This document shows positions 34,329 to 43,763 of a stretch of DNA of 64,000 nucleotides, in pieces. Source of the stretch: Chitinophaga eiseniae (lineage in GTDB: Bacteria; Bacteroidota; Bacteroidia; Chitinophagales; Chitinophagaceae); NCBI RefSeq assembly GCF_900167135.1, contig NZ_FUWZ01000001.1:2280336-2344335 (forward strand), in the 5' to 3' direction. The first letter of the stretch is position 1; every line of letters starts with the position of its first letter. Both the position numbers and the translations under genes were made by a program. The notes beneath the pieces were generated by a model. The model was not told the origin of the DNA. It was given only the letters and a program-made list of their open reading frames with translations, and searched no databases.

Positions 34329-35960
34329 ATGACAACACAACATCAGTGGCATGTGCCGGTATTGATTGCCGGCGGCGGCATTACCGGTCTTTCGGCCGCT
34401 TTATTTCTTTTGCAACAGGGTATCCGGCCTTTGCTGGTGGAACGGCACCGCGGTACCTCTATTCACCCAAGGGCGAGAGGATTTGATATCCGTACGATGG
34501 AGCTGTTCCGTGAACTGGGCGTAGGAGAGGCGGTCCGGGAAGCAGGTAAAGCACTGGGCCCGGCCTGGGGCGTACTAAGGGGCGACACGCTGGCGGAGGT
34601 ACTGGCAGATATTAAGCCGCGGGAGGACGGGCGCATTACCTATCCCAGCCAGCTGAAAGGACTGGAAAGCCTGGCGGCGCTCACACCGGAAAGCGGCGCC
34701 CGCTGCACACAGGACCTCGCAGAGCCGGTACTGAGGGCTACCGCGGAAGAAAGGGGCGCCCACCTGTTGTTTTATACCGAGATGATTTCTTTCTCGCAGG
34801 AAGAAAACGGGGTAAAGGCGGTGTTGCGCGACCGGGAAACAGGGGCCACCACGACCGTAACGGCAGATTACCTGGTGGCGGCCGATGGCGCCAACAGTCC
34901 CGTCAGACAACAATTACAGTTGCCCGTCACCGGGCCGGGCGTACTGGCGGATTTTCTCAATATCTACTTCGAAGCGGATATGGCGGAACTGGTGCTGAAC
35001 CGCGAATTCAGCCTCTGTATCATCGACACGCCGGGGATTACCGGTTTTGTGACGGCTATCAATAACAGCGACCGCTGGGTGTATCAGCTGCGTTATTATC
35101 CCGATAAAGGCGAGCGGGCGGAAGACTATACGGAGGAAAGGCTGTTGGCGATCCTCCATGCCGCCCTGGGAATGCCGGCGCTGCCGGTCCGTATCCTGAG
35201 TGTGCTGCCCTGGGAGATGACCGTACGGGTGACAGACACCATGCAAAGCGGCCGCATTTTCCTTGCCGGCGACGCCGCGCATATCATGACGCCCTACGGC
35301 GGAAAAGGCGCTAACACCGGCGTCCAGGACGCACAGAACCTGGCCTGGAAGATAGCAGCGGTGCTGAAAGGACACGCCTCGCCGTCACTGCTGGACTCCT
35401 ATACGCCCGAAAGGCAGCCGGTAGGACTGGCCAACGCCATGCGCTCCGCTACGCTGGCTGATGAAAATGGTATCCTGAAAGACCAGGAGATCATGCAGCG
35501 GCAGGTGATCGCGCCGCCCAAAGCGGGAGAACAGGCCCCGCTAAAAGCCATGGAGCTGACGCAAAATGTGCGCACGCTGATCGGTATTCCGGATTACCAC
35601 TATCCGGTGAAAGTAGCTTCCAACTGTCCGCCCAGGCCGGCTGATAAGGTGCTGTACGGCCTTCCAGGCACCCGTGTGCCCCACCTGTGGCTCGATGAAG
35701 ACCGCAGGCTGTCCTCCCTCGATCTGCTGAAAGGGCGCTTTACGCTCTTTGTTCATGGCGATCCGGCGCCATGGCAGGCTGTGGTGAACGAGGGCTCCGT
35801 TTTCGTACAGGTATGCCCTTTGCCTGAGGACCGGCTGGCGCAATGGGAGGAGGTCACCGGCGCCGTTCACGGGGAAGCATTGCTCGTGCGGCCGGATGGT
35901 TTCGTGGCCTGGAGAGGAACCTGCACCACGCCGCTGCCACTAAAGGAACTACTGTCATAA
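34329..35960 (+). CDS. FAD-dependent aromatic hydroxylase (PHBH-fold, polyketide/rifampicin oxygenase-like)
   Basis: 543 residues. FAD-binding GxGxxG as AGGGITGLSAAL (about 14-25), the DG motif VAADGANSPVRQQL, and the GD motif FLAGDAAHIMTPYGGKGANT. A thioredoxin-like C-terminal domain (from about 430) is present, as in phenol- and tetracenomycin-hydroxylase families. It would hydroxylate an aromatic compound with NAD(P)H and oxygen; the substrate (drug, plant phenolic or own product) cannot be read. The start at 34329 matches the family. The divergent AraC gene may be its regulator. Confidence 0.92.
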   Translation: MTTQHQWHVPVLIAGGGITGLSAALFLLQQGIRPLLVERHRGTSIHPRARGFDIRTMELFRELGVGEAVREAGKALGPAWGVLRGDTLAEVLADIKPREDGRITYPSQLKGLESLAALTPESGARCTQDLAEPVLRATAEERGAHLLFYTEMISFSQEENGVKAVLRDRETGATTTVTADYLVAADGANSPVRQQLQLPVTGPGVLADFLNIYFEADMAELVLNREFSLCIIDTPGITGFVTAINNSDRWVYQLRYYPDKGERAEDYTEERLLAILHAALGMPALPVRILSVLPWEMTVRVTDTMQSGRIFLAGDAAHIMTPYGGKGANTGVQDAQNLAWKIAAVLKGHASPSLLDSYTPERQPVGLANAMRSATLADENGILKDQEIMQRQVIAPPKAGEQAPLKAMELTQNVRTLIGIPDYHYPVKVASNCPPRPADKVLYGLPGTRVPHLWLDEDRRLSSLDLLKGRFTLFVHGDPAPWQAVVNEGSVFVQVCPLPEDRLAQWEEVTGAVHGEALLVRPDGFVAWRGTCTTPLPLKELLS

Positions 35961-35970
35961 CCGAACAGCC

Positions 35971-35990
35971 ATTGTTCGAATTTGAACAAT
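35971..35990. promoter_or_regulatory. Inverted repeat upstream of the FtsX permease gene
   Basis: ATTGTTCGAATTTGAACAAT has perfect 7-bp arms; it is followed by about 60 A/T-rich bases before the permease start. It could be an operator, or part of a terminator for the hydroxylase gene. Confidence 0.4.
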
Positions 35991-36092
35991 ATATTAAATA
36001 TAATAATTTGTATTATTTTGATATTTAGTATATAACTTGATGGTTTCTTTTTTGGTAGGCCTGTATCGTTTTTAGGTATAAATTTCCCTGTC

Positions 36093-38516
36093 ATGCTAAG
36101 AAATTATTTCAGCGTAGCGATACGTAACCTTTGGAAGAACAAAGCCTTTTCTGCCATCAACGTGCTGGGGCTGGCCATAGGCCTGGCGACCAGCCTGCTG
36201 ATCATTCTTTATGTCCTCGATGAACTGAGCTACGACCGTTTTCACGCTGCTGCTGAAAGGACCTACCGCGTAGACGCCGACATCAAATTTGGGGGTACCC
36301 ATTACGTGATCGCCAGCGCACCGGCGCCGCTGGGGCCGACCCTGAAAAATGACCTGCCCGAAATAGAGGAGGAGACACGCTTTCGTAAGTACGATGGATG
36401 GCTGGTACGCAAAGGAAGCCAGAATATCTGGGAAGAAAAAGTGATTTTCGCGGACTCGACCCTGTTCCGCGTTTTCTCCCTTCCGCTACTGGCAGGCGAT
36501 CAGGCAACAGCGCTACGGGAGCCACACACGCTTGTCATCACCGAGAAAACAGCCCTTAAGTATTTTAACACCACCGATGCCGTCGGCCGCGATCTCCTGA
36601 TTAATGACAGCGTGCCTTATAAGGTAACGGGTGTGCTGAAACCATTTCCCGGCCTCACACAGGTGGACTTCGATTTCTTCGCCTCGCTCTCCGGCGCGCC
36701 GGAAAGCCGGAACGACCTCTGGTTAAGTAATAACTTCAATACCTACGTGGTGCTGCGCAAAGGCGTAGACCCGAAGAAACTGGAAGCCAAACTGGGACCG
36801 GCCACCAACAAGTACATCGCGCCACAGCTGCTGACAATGGTGAATGCCTCCCGGGAGGAGCTGGAGCGTAACGGAAGCTACATCCGCTACACCCTGATGC
36901 CGCTGACAGCCGTTCACCTGCACAGCAACAAAAGTTTTGAACTGAGCCCCAACGGCTCCATTCAATACGTATATATTTTCTCCGCCATCGCATTATTTAT
37001 TCTGCTGATCGCCTGTGTGAACTTCATGAACCTGTCTACTGCCCGTTCTGCCAACAGGGCGCGGGAAGTCGGCATCCGCAAGGTAATGGGCTCCCAGCGT
37101 ACCCAACTGGTGGCGCAGTTCCTGACAGAATCGCTGCTGGTAAGCGCCATCGCCATGCTGTTGGCGTTAGGTATCGCCTCGTTGATGTTGCCCTTGTTTA
37201 ACGATGTGGCGGGCAAACACATCACCCTGGGGCTGTTCAGCAGACCATGGCTGGGACTTATCCTGGTGGGGCTCGTATTGCTGGTGGGACTGCTGGCCGG
37301 TAGTTATCCTGCTTTTTTCCTCTCCGCCTTCCGCCCCCTGCTGGTGCTGAAAGGCACGATCGCTTCCGGCTTCCGCAACAGCATGTTGCGCAACGGACTG
37401 GTGGTGTTTCAGTTCAGTATCTCTATTATCCTGATGGTCGGTACTATGGTGATCTATAACCAGCTCCGCTTCATCCGAAATAAACAACTGGGCTTCAACC
37501 GCGACCAGGTGATGGTACTACAGAATACTGCCGCACTGGGCACACAGGCAAAAGCCTTCCGGCAGGAGGTGCTGGGACTCAATGGCGTGCAAGCCGGCAC
37601 GATGACCTCCTACCTGCCCACCGGCCTTAGCCGCAACGATGGTCCGATGTTCCTCACCCCGGTGCCTGATCCCAAAAACGCCGTCACCATGCAGATGTGG
37701 TCGGTAGATGATCAGTACATCCCCGCTATGGGCATGCACATGAAAACCGGCAGGAATTTCTCCGCCGCCTTTGCCACAGACTCACAGGCGGTTGTCATCA
37801 ACGAAGCAGCTGCACGGCTGATCGGACTGAAAGATCCGCTCAACCAGAAAATATATGAATGGCAGGACCAGGGCGGCAAAAGCGGTAACGGCTACACCAT
37901 CATCGGTGTGGTGAAAGACTTTAATTTCAACTCACTGCGCGAACAGGTAACACCGCTGGCACTGTTCCTCCAGGAAGATAAGGGCAGTATGGCGTTTCGT
38001 ATGCGCAGCAACGATATCCCGGCACTGGTGGCACAGGTGGAGGAGAAATGGAGAACCATGGTGCCGAACCAGCCGTTCAACTACTCTTTTATGGATGATG
38101 ATTTCAACCGACTGTATCAGTCTGAAAGCAGAATGGGTAAAATATCTCTGTCCTTCGCTATACTGGCCATCTTCATCGCCAGCCTCGGGCTGTTTGGACT
38201 GGCAGCCTATGCGGCGGAACAACGGACCCGCGAAATAGGCATCCGCAAAGTGCTGGGCGCTACCATGACCAACATCGTTCACCTGCTGTCCAAAGATTTT
38301 CTGAAACTGGTGATGATCGCCATCCTGTTCGCTTTCCCGCTGGGCTGGTGGGCCATGCACCGTTGGCTGCTGGACTTCGCCTACCGCATCAGCATTGGCT
38401 GGGAAATCTTTGCGGCGGCCGGATTCATGGCCATAGGCATCGCACTGGCCACTATCAGCTTTCAGGCTATCCGTGCGGCATTGGCCAATCCGGTAAACAG
38501 CCTCCGGGCACAATAA
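36093..38516 (+). CDS. MacB/FtsX-type ABC transporter permease
   Basis: 807 residues with two FtsX domains and two periplasmic MacB_PCD domains. The start MLRNYFSVAIRNLWKNKAFSAINVLGLAIGLA is the Bacteroidota signature (quoted as RNLWKNKAFSAINVLGLAIG). TMs lie at about 20-42, 290-312, 340-370, 385-410 and around 450, with a second FtsX block at 680-800 (AEQRTREIGIRKVLGAT). Such permeases pair with LolD-like ATPases for efflux or membrane stress; no ATPase gene is adjacent, which is common for this class. Confidence 0.92.
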   Translation: MLRNYFSVAIRNLWKNKAFSAINVLGLAIGLATSLLIILYVLDELSYDRFHAAAERTYRVDADIKFGGTHYVIASAPAPLGPTLKNDLPEIEEETRFRKYDGWLVRKGSQNIWEEKVIFADSTLFRVFSLPLLAGDQATALREPHTLVITEKTALKYFNTTDAVGRDLLINDSVPYKVTGVLKPFPGLTQVDFDFFASLSGAPESRNDLWLSNNFNTYVVLRKGVDPKKLEAKLGPATNKYIAPQLLTMVNASREELERNGSYIRYTLMPLTAVHLHSNKSFELSPNGSIQYVYIFSAIALFILLIACVNFMNLSTARSANRAREVGIRKVMGSQRTQLVAQFLTESLLVSAIAMLLALGIASLMLPLFNDVAGKHITLGLFSRPWLGLILVGLVLLVGLLAGSYPAFFLSAFRPLLVLKGTIASGFRNSMLRNGLVVFQFSISIILMVGTMVIYNQLRFIRNKQLGFNRDQVMVLQNTAALGTQAKAFRQEVLGLNGVQAGTMTSYLPTGLSRNDGPMFLTPVPDPKNAVTMQMWSVDDQYIPAMGMHMKTGRNFSAAFATDSQAVVINEAAARLIGLKDPLNQKIYEWQDQGGKSGNGYTIIGVVKDFNFNSLREQVTPLALFLQEDKGSMAFRMRSNDIPALVAQVEEKWRTMVPNQPFNYSFMDDDFNRLYQSESRMGKISLSFAILAIFIASLGLFGLAAYAAEQRTREIGIRKVLGATMTNIVHLLSKDFLKLVMIAILFAFPLGWWAMHRWLLDFAYRISIGWEIFAAAGFMAIGIALATISFQAIRAALANPVNSLRAQ

Positions 38517-38543
38517 ATACTACGCCATTTAACCGATAACAGC

Positions 38544-38572
38544 GAGGCCGTCTCCCTAAAAGAGGCGGCCTC
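38544..38572 (+). terminator. Hairpin after the FtsX permease gene
   Basis: GAGGCCG / CGGCCTC arms with a 15-base loop, 27 bases after the stop. There is no T run on the far side, so termination is probable rather than sure. Confidence 0.5.
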
Positions 38573-38630
38573 CTGATTTACAGGAAACGTTGTATATTTT
38601 ACACCTTTATCGCCGGAGCAATCTTTAGAT

Positions 38631-39019
38631 ATGGAAAGTATCAGTAGCAAGGCCACTATCAAACACCTGGTGTCAGCAACCCTGCATACCTTGCGACATA
38701 GCGGCCGGGAAGCCTTTGTGACCACGCTGCATGATAGCCTGCTAAAGAAAAAAGTAAGGTTTCCGATAAGGCAGCCGGTGCGGCTTATATATTCCCCGCT
38801 ACGCTGACATTATTCGGTGAAGGACCGGCAGACAGTAAAACCCTGGTATTGAAAGCCGTTGCCAGACACTATCCTCATCTGCTGGAAAAATATCATCGTT
38901 TTTTTGCGGACGGTCCGCAAATGCCGGCGTATTACCGGCGGGCTTTCTCGCAGAAAATGGAGGAGCTATGCCGGCAATACAGGGTGCAGAACAGCCTGTT
39001 ATCCTTTCATAATCTGTGA
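38631..39019 (+). pseudogene. Decayed gene, two frames
   Basis: From the ATG at 38631 the frame reads MESISSKATIKHLVSATLH and on to TTLHDSLLKKKVRFP, then runs into TGA after 58 codons. A second coding-like segment follows in another frame (KAAGAAYIFPATLTLFGEG, VARHYPHLLEKYHRFFADG, YYRRAFSQKMEELCRQY) and ends at TGA 39017-39019. Both parts have the local codon use. A frameshift or deletion probably joined two pieces of one or two genes. The family is not recognised; the last bases overlap the end of the convergent gene. Confidence 0.55.
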
Positions 39020-39637
39020 TTCGTAGGCAGAGCCCCGCATCCATAACAGCCAGTTCATACAGGCTACCGCGCAGATGTTGACCACACCGGCATATACCAC
39101 CCAGAAGCTAAAGCCATAAAAATAAATCACGGGAATCCAGTAGCTGAAAACGCTCCAGTACGAAGCCATACAGATAGGACACTGGATCACCGGCTTACGC
39201 AGGTACTTGTTTACCTTGAATACCTCGTCGATCTTAAAAAAACGTACACCGTTGTCCGTTACCGCTACCTGTATTTTCCCGTCGATTTTTGGGAGAACAT
39301 GATTCAACTCTTTCAGTACAGGGACCCTGGAAGCGTCATCCAAAGGAAGCAGGATGCTGTTTTCGTGTATTCGCAACTGGTATTCCGGCATCAGTACGCT
39401 GAGTTTATCTGCCAGCTGGTCAAACTGTTCGCCGCTGTAGTAAATTTTGATCCGTTCTGTACGGGTGAGATACTTGAAAAGCGGGAACAAAATCATTTCG
39501 CTGTCCTTGTCCTTTCCGTTGGGCAATTTCTCTACTGCGCCTTTCGCTGCTATCCGTACACCCAATATAAACAGGGATTGTAAAACGATATAGCCCAGGG
39601 CTGCCATGATGCCGAAGAAGATTACACTTGTAGTCAT
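38999..39637 (-). CDS. Conserved-looking membrane protein of unknown function
   Basis: 212 residues. One N-terminal helix (IFFGIMAALGYIVLQSLFILG), a soluble middle region (about 45-150) and two C-terminal helices around VFSYWIPVIYFYGFSFWVVYAGVV. A CPICMAS motif precedes the second helix, which resembles the Cys-containing entry of DUF1360-like proteins. No known function. It stands alone and is convergent with the decayed gene. Confidence 0.72.
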   Translation of the reverse strand: MTTSVIFFGIMAALGYIVLQSLFILGVRIAAKGAVEKLPNGKDKDSEMILFPLFKYLTRTERIKIYYSGEQFDQLADKLSVLMPEYQLRIHENSILLPLDDASRVPVLKELNHVLPKIDGKIQVAVTDNGVRFFKIDEVFKVNKYLRKPVIQCPICMASYWSVFSYWIPVIYFYGFSFWVVYAGVVNICAVACMNWLLWMRGSAYESQIMKG

Positions 39638-39811
39638 TGTTGCAGGAATTAATTAAGTACAAAATTAACCCGGCGGTAATTGGGATTTATGATACTGATC
39701 GTTGGGTATTTGGTACAATTCACAGAAAGAAGAACATTATCGCCCAATCGGGACATTTGGTGAAAATCCCGGAAAAGGCGAAATTGTTGTCCGCACTAAA
39801 CAGATGGGATT

Positions 39812-40243
39812 ATGAAAATAAGAAGAGCAACAGCTAACGATTACCCGGAAATGGTAAGGATATGGGAATCTGCCGTGAAGGCTACTCATGATTTCTTAAC
39901 ACAGGAAGATTTTGAGCATATCAAGGGGCTCCTGGCGGAGGCTTTTTTCCCACAGGTAGATACTTATCTGTTATTGAATGATGAGGGGCGGTCACTGGCT
40001 TTCCTCGGTGTTCATGCCGACTCCCTGGAGATGTTGTTTGTTGATGATGCGTCGCGGGAAAAAGGAGTAGGGAAGCAGCTTATGCATTACGCCCTCACAG
40101 CACTAGGTATCCGTAAAGTGGACGTGAACGAGCAAAACAGTCAGGCGGTAGGTTTTTATGAGCAGATGGGCTTTAAAGTCAGCGGTCGCTCTGAGAAAGA
40201 CGGAATGGGCAAGCCCTACCCGATATTGCATATGGAACGTTAA
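39812..40243 (+). CDS. GNAT-family N-acetyltransferase
   Basis: 143 residues. Starts MKIRRATANDYPEMVRIWE, then LFVDDASREKGVGKQLMHYAL, the acetyl-CoA-binding R/Q-x-x-G-x-G/A motif, and VNEQNSQAVGFYEQMGFKVSGRSEKD at the end (quoted in part). It resembles the YjaB/RimI-like group of putative acetyltransferases. The acceptor is unknown. A strong terminator follows. Confidence 0.92.
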   Translation: MKIRRATANDYPEMVRIWESAVKATHDFLTQEDFEHIKGLLAEAFFPQVDTYLLLNDEGRSLAFLGVHADSLEMLFVDDASREKGVGKQLMHYALTALGIRKVDVNEQNSQAVGFYEQMGFKVSGRSEKDGMGKPYPILHMER

Positions 40244-40250
40244 AATAAAG

Positions 40251-40272
40251 AAGCCTGCGTGAGCGCAGGCTT
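40251..40272. terminator. Terminator after the GNAT gene
   Basis: AAGCCTGCG, loop TGAG, CGCAGGCTT, followed by TTTT. Perfect 9-bp stem, lying between convergent genes. Confidence 0.9.
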
Positions 40273-40295
40273 TTTTGACTTAAGAACAGCTATGC

Positions 40296-40730
40296 TTACT
40301 TCGCTGGCAGCAGTGGCCAGACTTTTTCTTTGGCCCGATTGCGGGCAGGAAGTACCTGCCGCGCTTCCAAAAGGGTTTCCATTTTATACCAGTTGACAGA
40401 AACTCTTCCGAAAATATCTTCTTCTACGGGGCAGCCGAGGGCTGCATCGTCTATGTAAAAGTCAGCCTGTACTTTGGGACTGCCGGTCCACCGGCGCTGC
40501 AGCGGGTTCCTGTTTTCACCGTAGAGGGTGATACCTCTGCCATTAAGCCATTTCACGGCGTCTTTCAGATGCCGGCCGGACCGCATGGTGTTGAGGATAA
40601 GCTTTACCCCTTGTTGTTGCAGTCTTTGTAACACAGTGATACAGTGTGGAATTTCTTCCCCTATCATCGGAAAGCGATGATAGGCGCAGGTACCGTCAAA
40701 GTCAATTGCTATAGTGATGTTGGAATGCAT
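40296..40730 (-). CDS. Small HAD-superfamily hydrolase-like protein
   Basis: 144 residues. The HAD nucleophile motif is IAIDFDGTCAYH near the N-terminus, followed by LILNTMRSG (motif II Thr) and a conserved Asp pair in DFYIDDAALG (motif IV). There is no cap domain, so substrates could be large or phosphorylated macromolecules. It is terminated towards the GNAT gene and lies alone. Confidence 0.83.
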   Translation of the reverse strand: MHSNITIAIDFDGTCAYHRFPMIGEEIPHCITVLQRLQQQGVKLILNTMRSGRHLKDAVKWLNGRGITLYGENRNPLQRRWTGSPKVQADFYIDDAALGCPVEEDIFGRVSVNWYKMETLLEARQVLPARNRAKEKVWPLLPAK

Positions 40731-40782
40731 ACGTTATGAAGGTTTTAAAAAAAGATATGGTAAAATTTTTTATCAACTATAA

Positions 40783-41814
40783 CTAGAGAAAGCGATAGAT
40801 AGGAAAAGGCAGGTCTGTCATAACCGGTGTGGGCGCCTTTTTTAGTGTCAGGGCTTTATAGGTGGCGGTATCGGCGATCAGTCGCCAGGTTTTGAAGTCC
40901 AGGTGCTGATCGGAAAAGCCGGCCTTAAAATTAAATAATGAATCCTGTTGCCCGCCTACGCCGCCGCCGAGGTGCAGATATTGCATCCCTTTGGACTGCC
41001 CGAAAATACTGGCTTCTTCCACCAGTAACCGCATGGGGGAATCGTGAATAAAGTCCTCATGGGTAGCCGCGAGGTGTAACTGCATCATGTTGTTGCAACA
41101 GGTAACAAAAACACCTGCTGTATCACATCCTTCATAGGATGCCAGCAGGATATAACTTTGGAAGTCGCTGGCCTGTAACAACTGGCTGAAATAGTTTTTG
41201 TCGAAATGATAGTTAGCGCTCGCCCCCAGCCGTTGCATATTCTGCAAATAGATCGCTGCAAATGATGCGATGTCTTCTTCACTGACCCCCTGTCGTACTT
41301 TGTAGCCTTTATTCCGCAGCTGATTGATTTTAGAACGGAATGCCTTGCGGTATTGCTGGCGCTGTTCTGCAATGGAAGGGGTGAGGTCTATCACTACTGT
41401 TTTTCCGTTGTCATACAAACCACCGGTTTTCCCCGGCTGAAAGTGCTGATGGATCAACGGATGCAGCCTTGTGAACACACTCACTATTTTTTTCTTTTTC
41501 AAAAACTGGAGGAAGGCCTGCGAAAACTGCTGCAGGAGCAACGGTGGCATGTCACGAAAATCGATGCTGGACAACGGCCCCGCATATCCGTAAACAGAGG
41601 TGCAATCGAAATAATTGGTGTCTTCTATATTCCGCTTCAGCAGCGGTACTGCAATAAAATGTCCGTCTTTTTCAAAGACAAATAAAAAAGGGTTGCTGTC
41701 TGCCGCAGACAACTGATGATAATACCAAGTATGGTAAAAGTCGTGCGTGTGGGCTGCATGGATAACCTGGTTCCACTGTTCTTTCTCGGTAATCTCAACT
41801 GTAAAGTAAGGCAT
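40783..41814 (-). CDS. FemAB/GNAT-like acyltransferase
   Basis: 343 residues with a double GNAT layout: N-terminal half around TWYYHQLSAADSNPFLFVFEKD and C-terminal half with AFRSKINQLRNKGYKVRQG, then CDTAGVFVTCCNNMMQLHLAATH and YLHLGGGVGGQQDSLFNFKAGF. The LHLGGG...LFNFKAGF ending is typical of FemAB-related proteins that add amino acids or acyl groups to peptidoglycan precursors or polysaccharides. The start at 41814 was chosen from the family; the frame is open upstream to 41955. Confidence 0.82.
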   Translation of the reverse strand: MPYFTVEITEKEQWNQVIHAAHTHDFYHTWYYHQLSAADSNPFLFVFEKDGHFIAVPLLKRNIEDTNYFDCTSVYGYAGPLSSIDFRDMPPLLLQQFSQAFLQFLKKKKIVSVFTRLHPLIHQHFQPGKTGGLYDNGKTVVIDLTPSIAEQRQQYRKAFRSKINQLRNKGYKVRQGVSEEDIASFAAIYLQNMQRLGASANYHFDKNYFSQLLQASDFQSYILLASYEGCDTAGVFVTCCNNMMQLHLAATHEDFIHDSPMRLLVEEASIFGQSKGMQYLHLGGGVGGQQDSLFNFKAGFSDQHLDFKTWRLIADTATYKALTLKKAPTPVMTDLPFPIYRFL

Positions 41815-42290
41815 AACAAATGAGGTTTTTAAACATATATTTTTGATGGCTATGTGTTGGGCGATATGGCTTTTCTCAGCGGGTTTGATATAATAAGGCA
41901 GGAATCCGTACGGGTGTTTTGATGCGGACACACAGCACAACTCCTTAGACACCAACTGGTATCTTTTTTGTATAATGCAGCCTACTATTGATGTAAAAGT
42001 CTTTACCTGTTACTATCGCTGAAATCTGCTATTGCTTATTTACATATGTGGTTGTTTGGGCTTCAGTTTTGTTTTTACAGGTGAACTGTAAATTTTTCCG
42101 GGTTAAAAAAATTTCCATCCGGAATTCAATGACTATGCCATGTGGGTAAATTTCTGTTAACCAATCACTTACGAAGTAAATTGTACCATGGTCCCGTCCA
42201 ATATTTTGGAGTTACCCAAATGGATATACGAAATGTTGGATATTGTTAACCGGAGTTGCTGTGGACGCAACTCACTGACCCGATAGTGTA
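41815..42290. other. Long gene-free region before the sigma-54 activator
   Basis: No gene found in 476 bases. It carries several short dyads: TTTACAG/CTGTAAA at 42074-42092, ACCATGGT near 42187, CCAATATTTTGG near 42199, and a perfect GAGTTGC/GCAACTC hairpin at 42253-42273, 18 bases before the activator start. These may be regulatory, but no clear promoter of either -24/-12 or TAnnTTTG type was found. Confidence 0.4.
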
Positions 42291-43280
42291 ATGAAGAGTG
42301 AACATACCCGAAAGGATGCTGCTTATTTATCTACGTCATACGGACCCCTGATAGGAGGCCCTGCGCTGCAGGCTGTCATACAACAGGTACGGCAGGTGGC
42401 CAATACGGATGCTACCGTATTGCTTACCGGGGAAACGGGTACCGGCAAAGAAGTTATTGCGCAGGCCATTCATGAGTGGTCCGCCCGCAGGGCGCGGCCC
42501 ATGGTGAAAGTAAATTGCGCCGCATTACCGCCGCAGCTGATAGAATCTGAATTGTTTGGTCATGAGAAAGGCGCCTTTACCGGCGCACTGCAACGCCGCG
42601 CAGGTAAATTTGAGCTGGCGCATCAAAGTACTATCTTCCTCGATGAAATAGGAGAGCTGCCGCTGGAACAACAGCCTAAACTGCTGCGGGTATTACAGGA
42701 AAAAGAAATAGAAAGAATAGGCGGCACTACCGTTAAAACGGACGTGCGGGTGATTGCCGCCACCAACCGTATACTGGAAGCAGAATGCCAGTCGGGCCGC
42801 TTCCGCCATGATCTCTACTACCGGCTCAATGTATTTCCGATTCACCTGCCACCCCTGCGGGAACGGAAAGAAGACATCCCTCTGCTGGCGAAATACTTTG
42901 TGGAAAATGCTTCCCAACATTTCCGCAAACCGGTAGCGACGATCAGTCAACGTTCTATGGAAGCGATGCTCCGCTATCAATGGCCCGGCAATATCCGCGA
43001 ACTGCAGCACCTGGTGGAAAGAGCCGTCATCATCAGCAACGCACCGGTGATTTATGTGGAACTGCCCCCGCCGGAAAAAGCCAGGGACACCGATTCCAGC
43101 CCTCCGATTACCAGCCTCGCGGAAGCAGAAAGACAACTGATCATCCGTGTACTGAAACACTGCAATGGACGCATCCGCGGAGAAAACGGCGCTGCGGCCA
43201 TTCTACAGATTAAACCAACCACCCTGGAAGCAAGAATGAAAAAGCTGGGCATCACCCGGCAGCATACGAACAACAATTAA
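42291..43280 (+). CDS. Sigma-54-dependent activator without receiver domain
   Basis: 329 residues. AAA+ domain almost from the N-terminus: Walker A LLTGETGTGKE, the sigma-54 contact GAFTGA (in ELFGHEKGAFTGA), Walker B TIFLDEIGELP, and the RYQWPGNIRELQHL sensor region. The C-terminus has a Fis-type HTH (AAAILQIKPTTLEARMKKLG). Only about 20 residues precede the AAA+ domain, so there is no receiver, PAS or GAF input, like PspF. It must be controlled by a partner protein or its level. No nearby target operon is evident. Confidence 0.93.
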   Translation: MKSEHTRKDAAYLSTSYGPLIGGPALQAVIQQVRQVANTDATVLLTGETGTGKEVIAQAIHEWSARRARPMVKVNCAALPPQLIESELFGHEKGAFTGALQRRAGKFELAHQSTIFLDEIGELPLEQQPKLLRVLQEKEIERIGGTTVKTDVRVIAATNRILEAECQSGRFRHDLYYRLNVFPIHLPPLRERKEDIPLLAKYFVENASQHFRKPVATISQRSMEAMLRYQWPGNIRELQHLVERAVIISNAPVIYVELPPPEKARDTDSSPPITSLAEAERQLIIRVLKHCNGRIRGENGAAAILQIKPTTLEARMKKLGITRQHTNNN

Positions 43281-43358
43281 CACCAAACGCTTTTCTCCCA
43301 AAATATTACCTGTTGCAGCCGTATATTTAAGCCGTAAATTAAATATACCCGTTGTCGT

Positions 43359-43673
43359 ATGACCACCTGTAACTGGATCTGGAAAGATCGTTTGCCGGCT
43401 TTACTACCGGCGTTGTCCCATATCTGTCAATACGCTTTTGACACGTCTGACCAGGAGGCGATCTCTTATGGACTAACCCTGACTTCCCTCGATAATAATC
43501 TTTGGTTTGACTACTCCCTGATAGGGAAGCAAACGATTGCGCTGCGTCTTTGTCAGGACGATGACGACACTGACATCGTTCATTGCCAGATCGACCATCC
43601 GGAAGAACATCAGCCGGCAGTTGGCATGACGTTCTTTTTTTTAGAGAACTTTGAACTGCGTTATCAGCGTTAA
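43359..43673 (+). CDS. Small protein of unknown function
   Basis: 104 residues, acidic, no signal peptide. It starts MTTCNWIWKDRLPALLPALS and has an aromatic, beta-rich middle (LDNNLWFDYSLIGKQTIALRL). The acidic stretch QDDDDTD is followed by a hydrophobic FFFLENFEL near the end. Family unknown. The upstream 78 bases carry no clear promoter. It lies between the sigma-54 activator and a decayed hydrolase gene on the same strand. Confidence 0.6.
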   Translation: MTTCNWIWKDRLPALLPALSHICQYAFDTSDQEAISYGLTLTSLDNNLWFDYSLIGKQTIALRLCQDDDDTDIVHCQIDHPEEHQPAVGMTFFFLENFELRYQR

Positions 43674-43763
43674 CCCGCATGGCGGCCATGGAAGTGCTTT
43701 CGCATACTCACCTTGGGATGTTGATAACGGGTCTTTTTAACCTTGCAGGAAAATTATTTTTCC

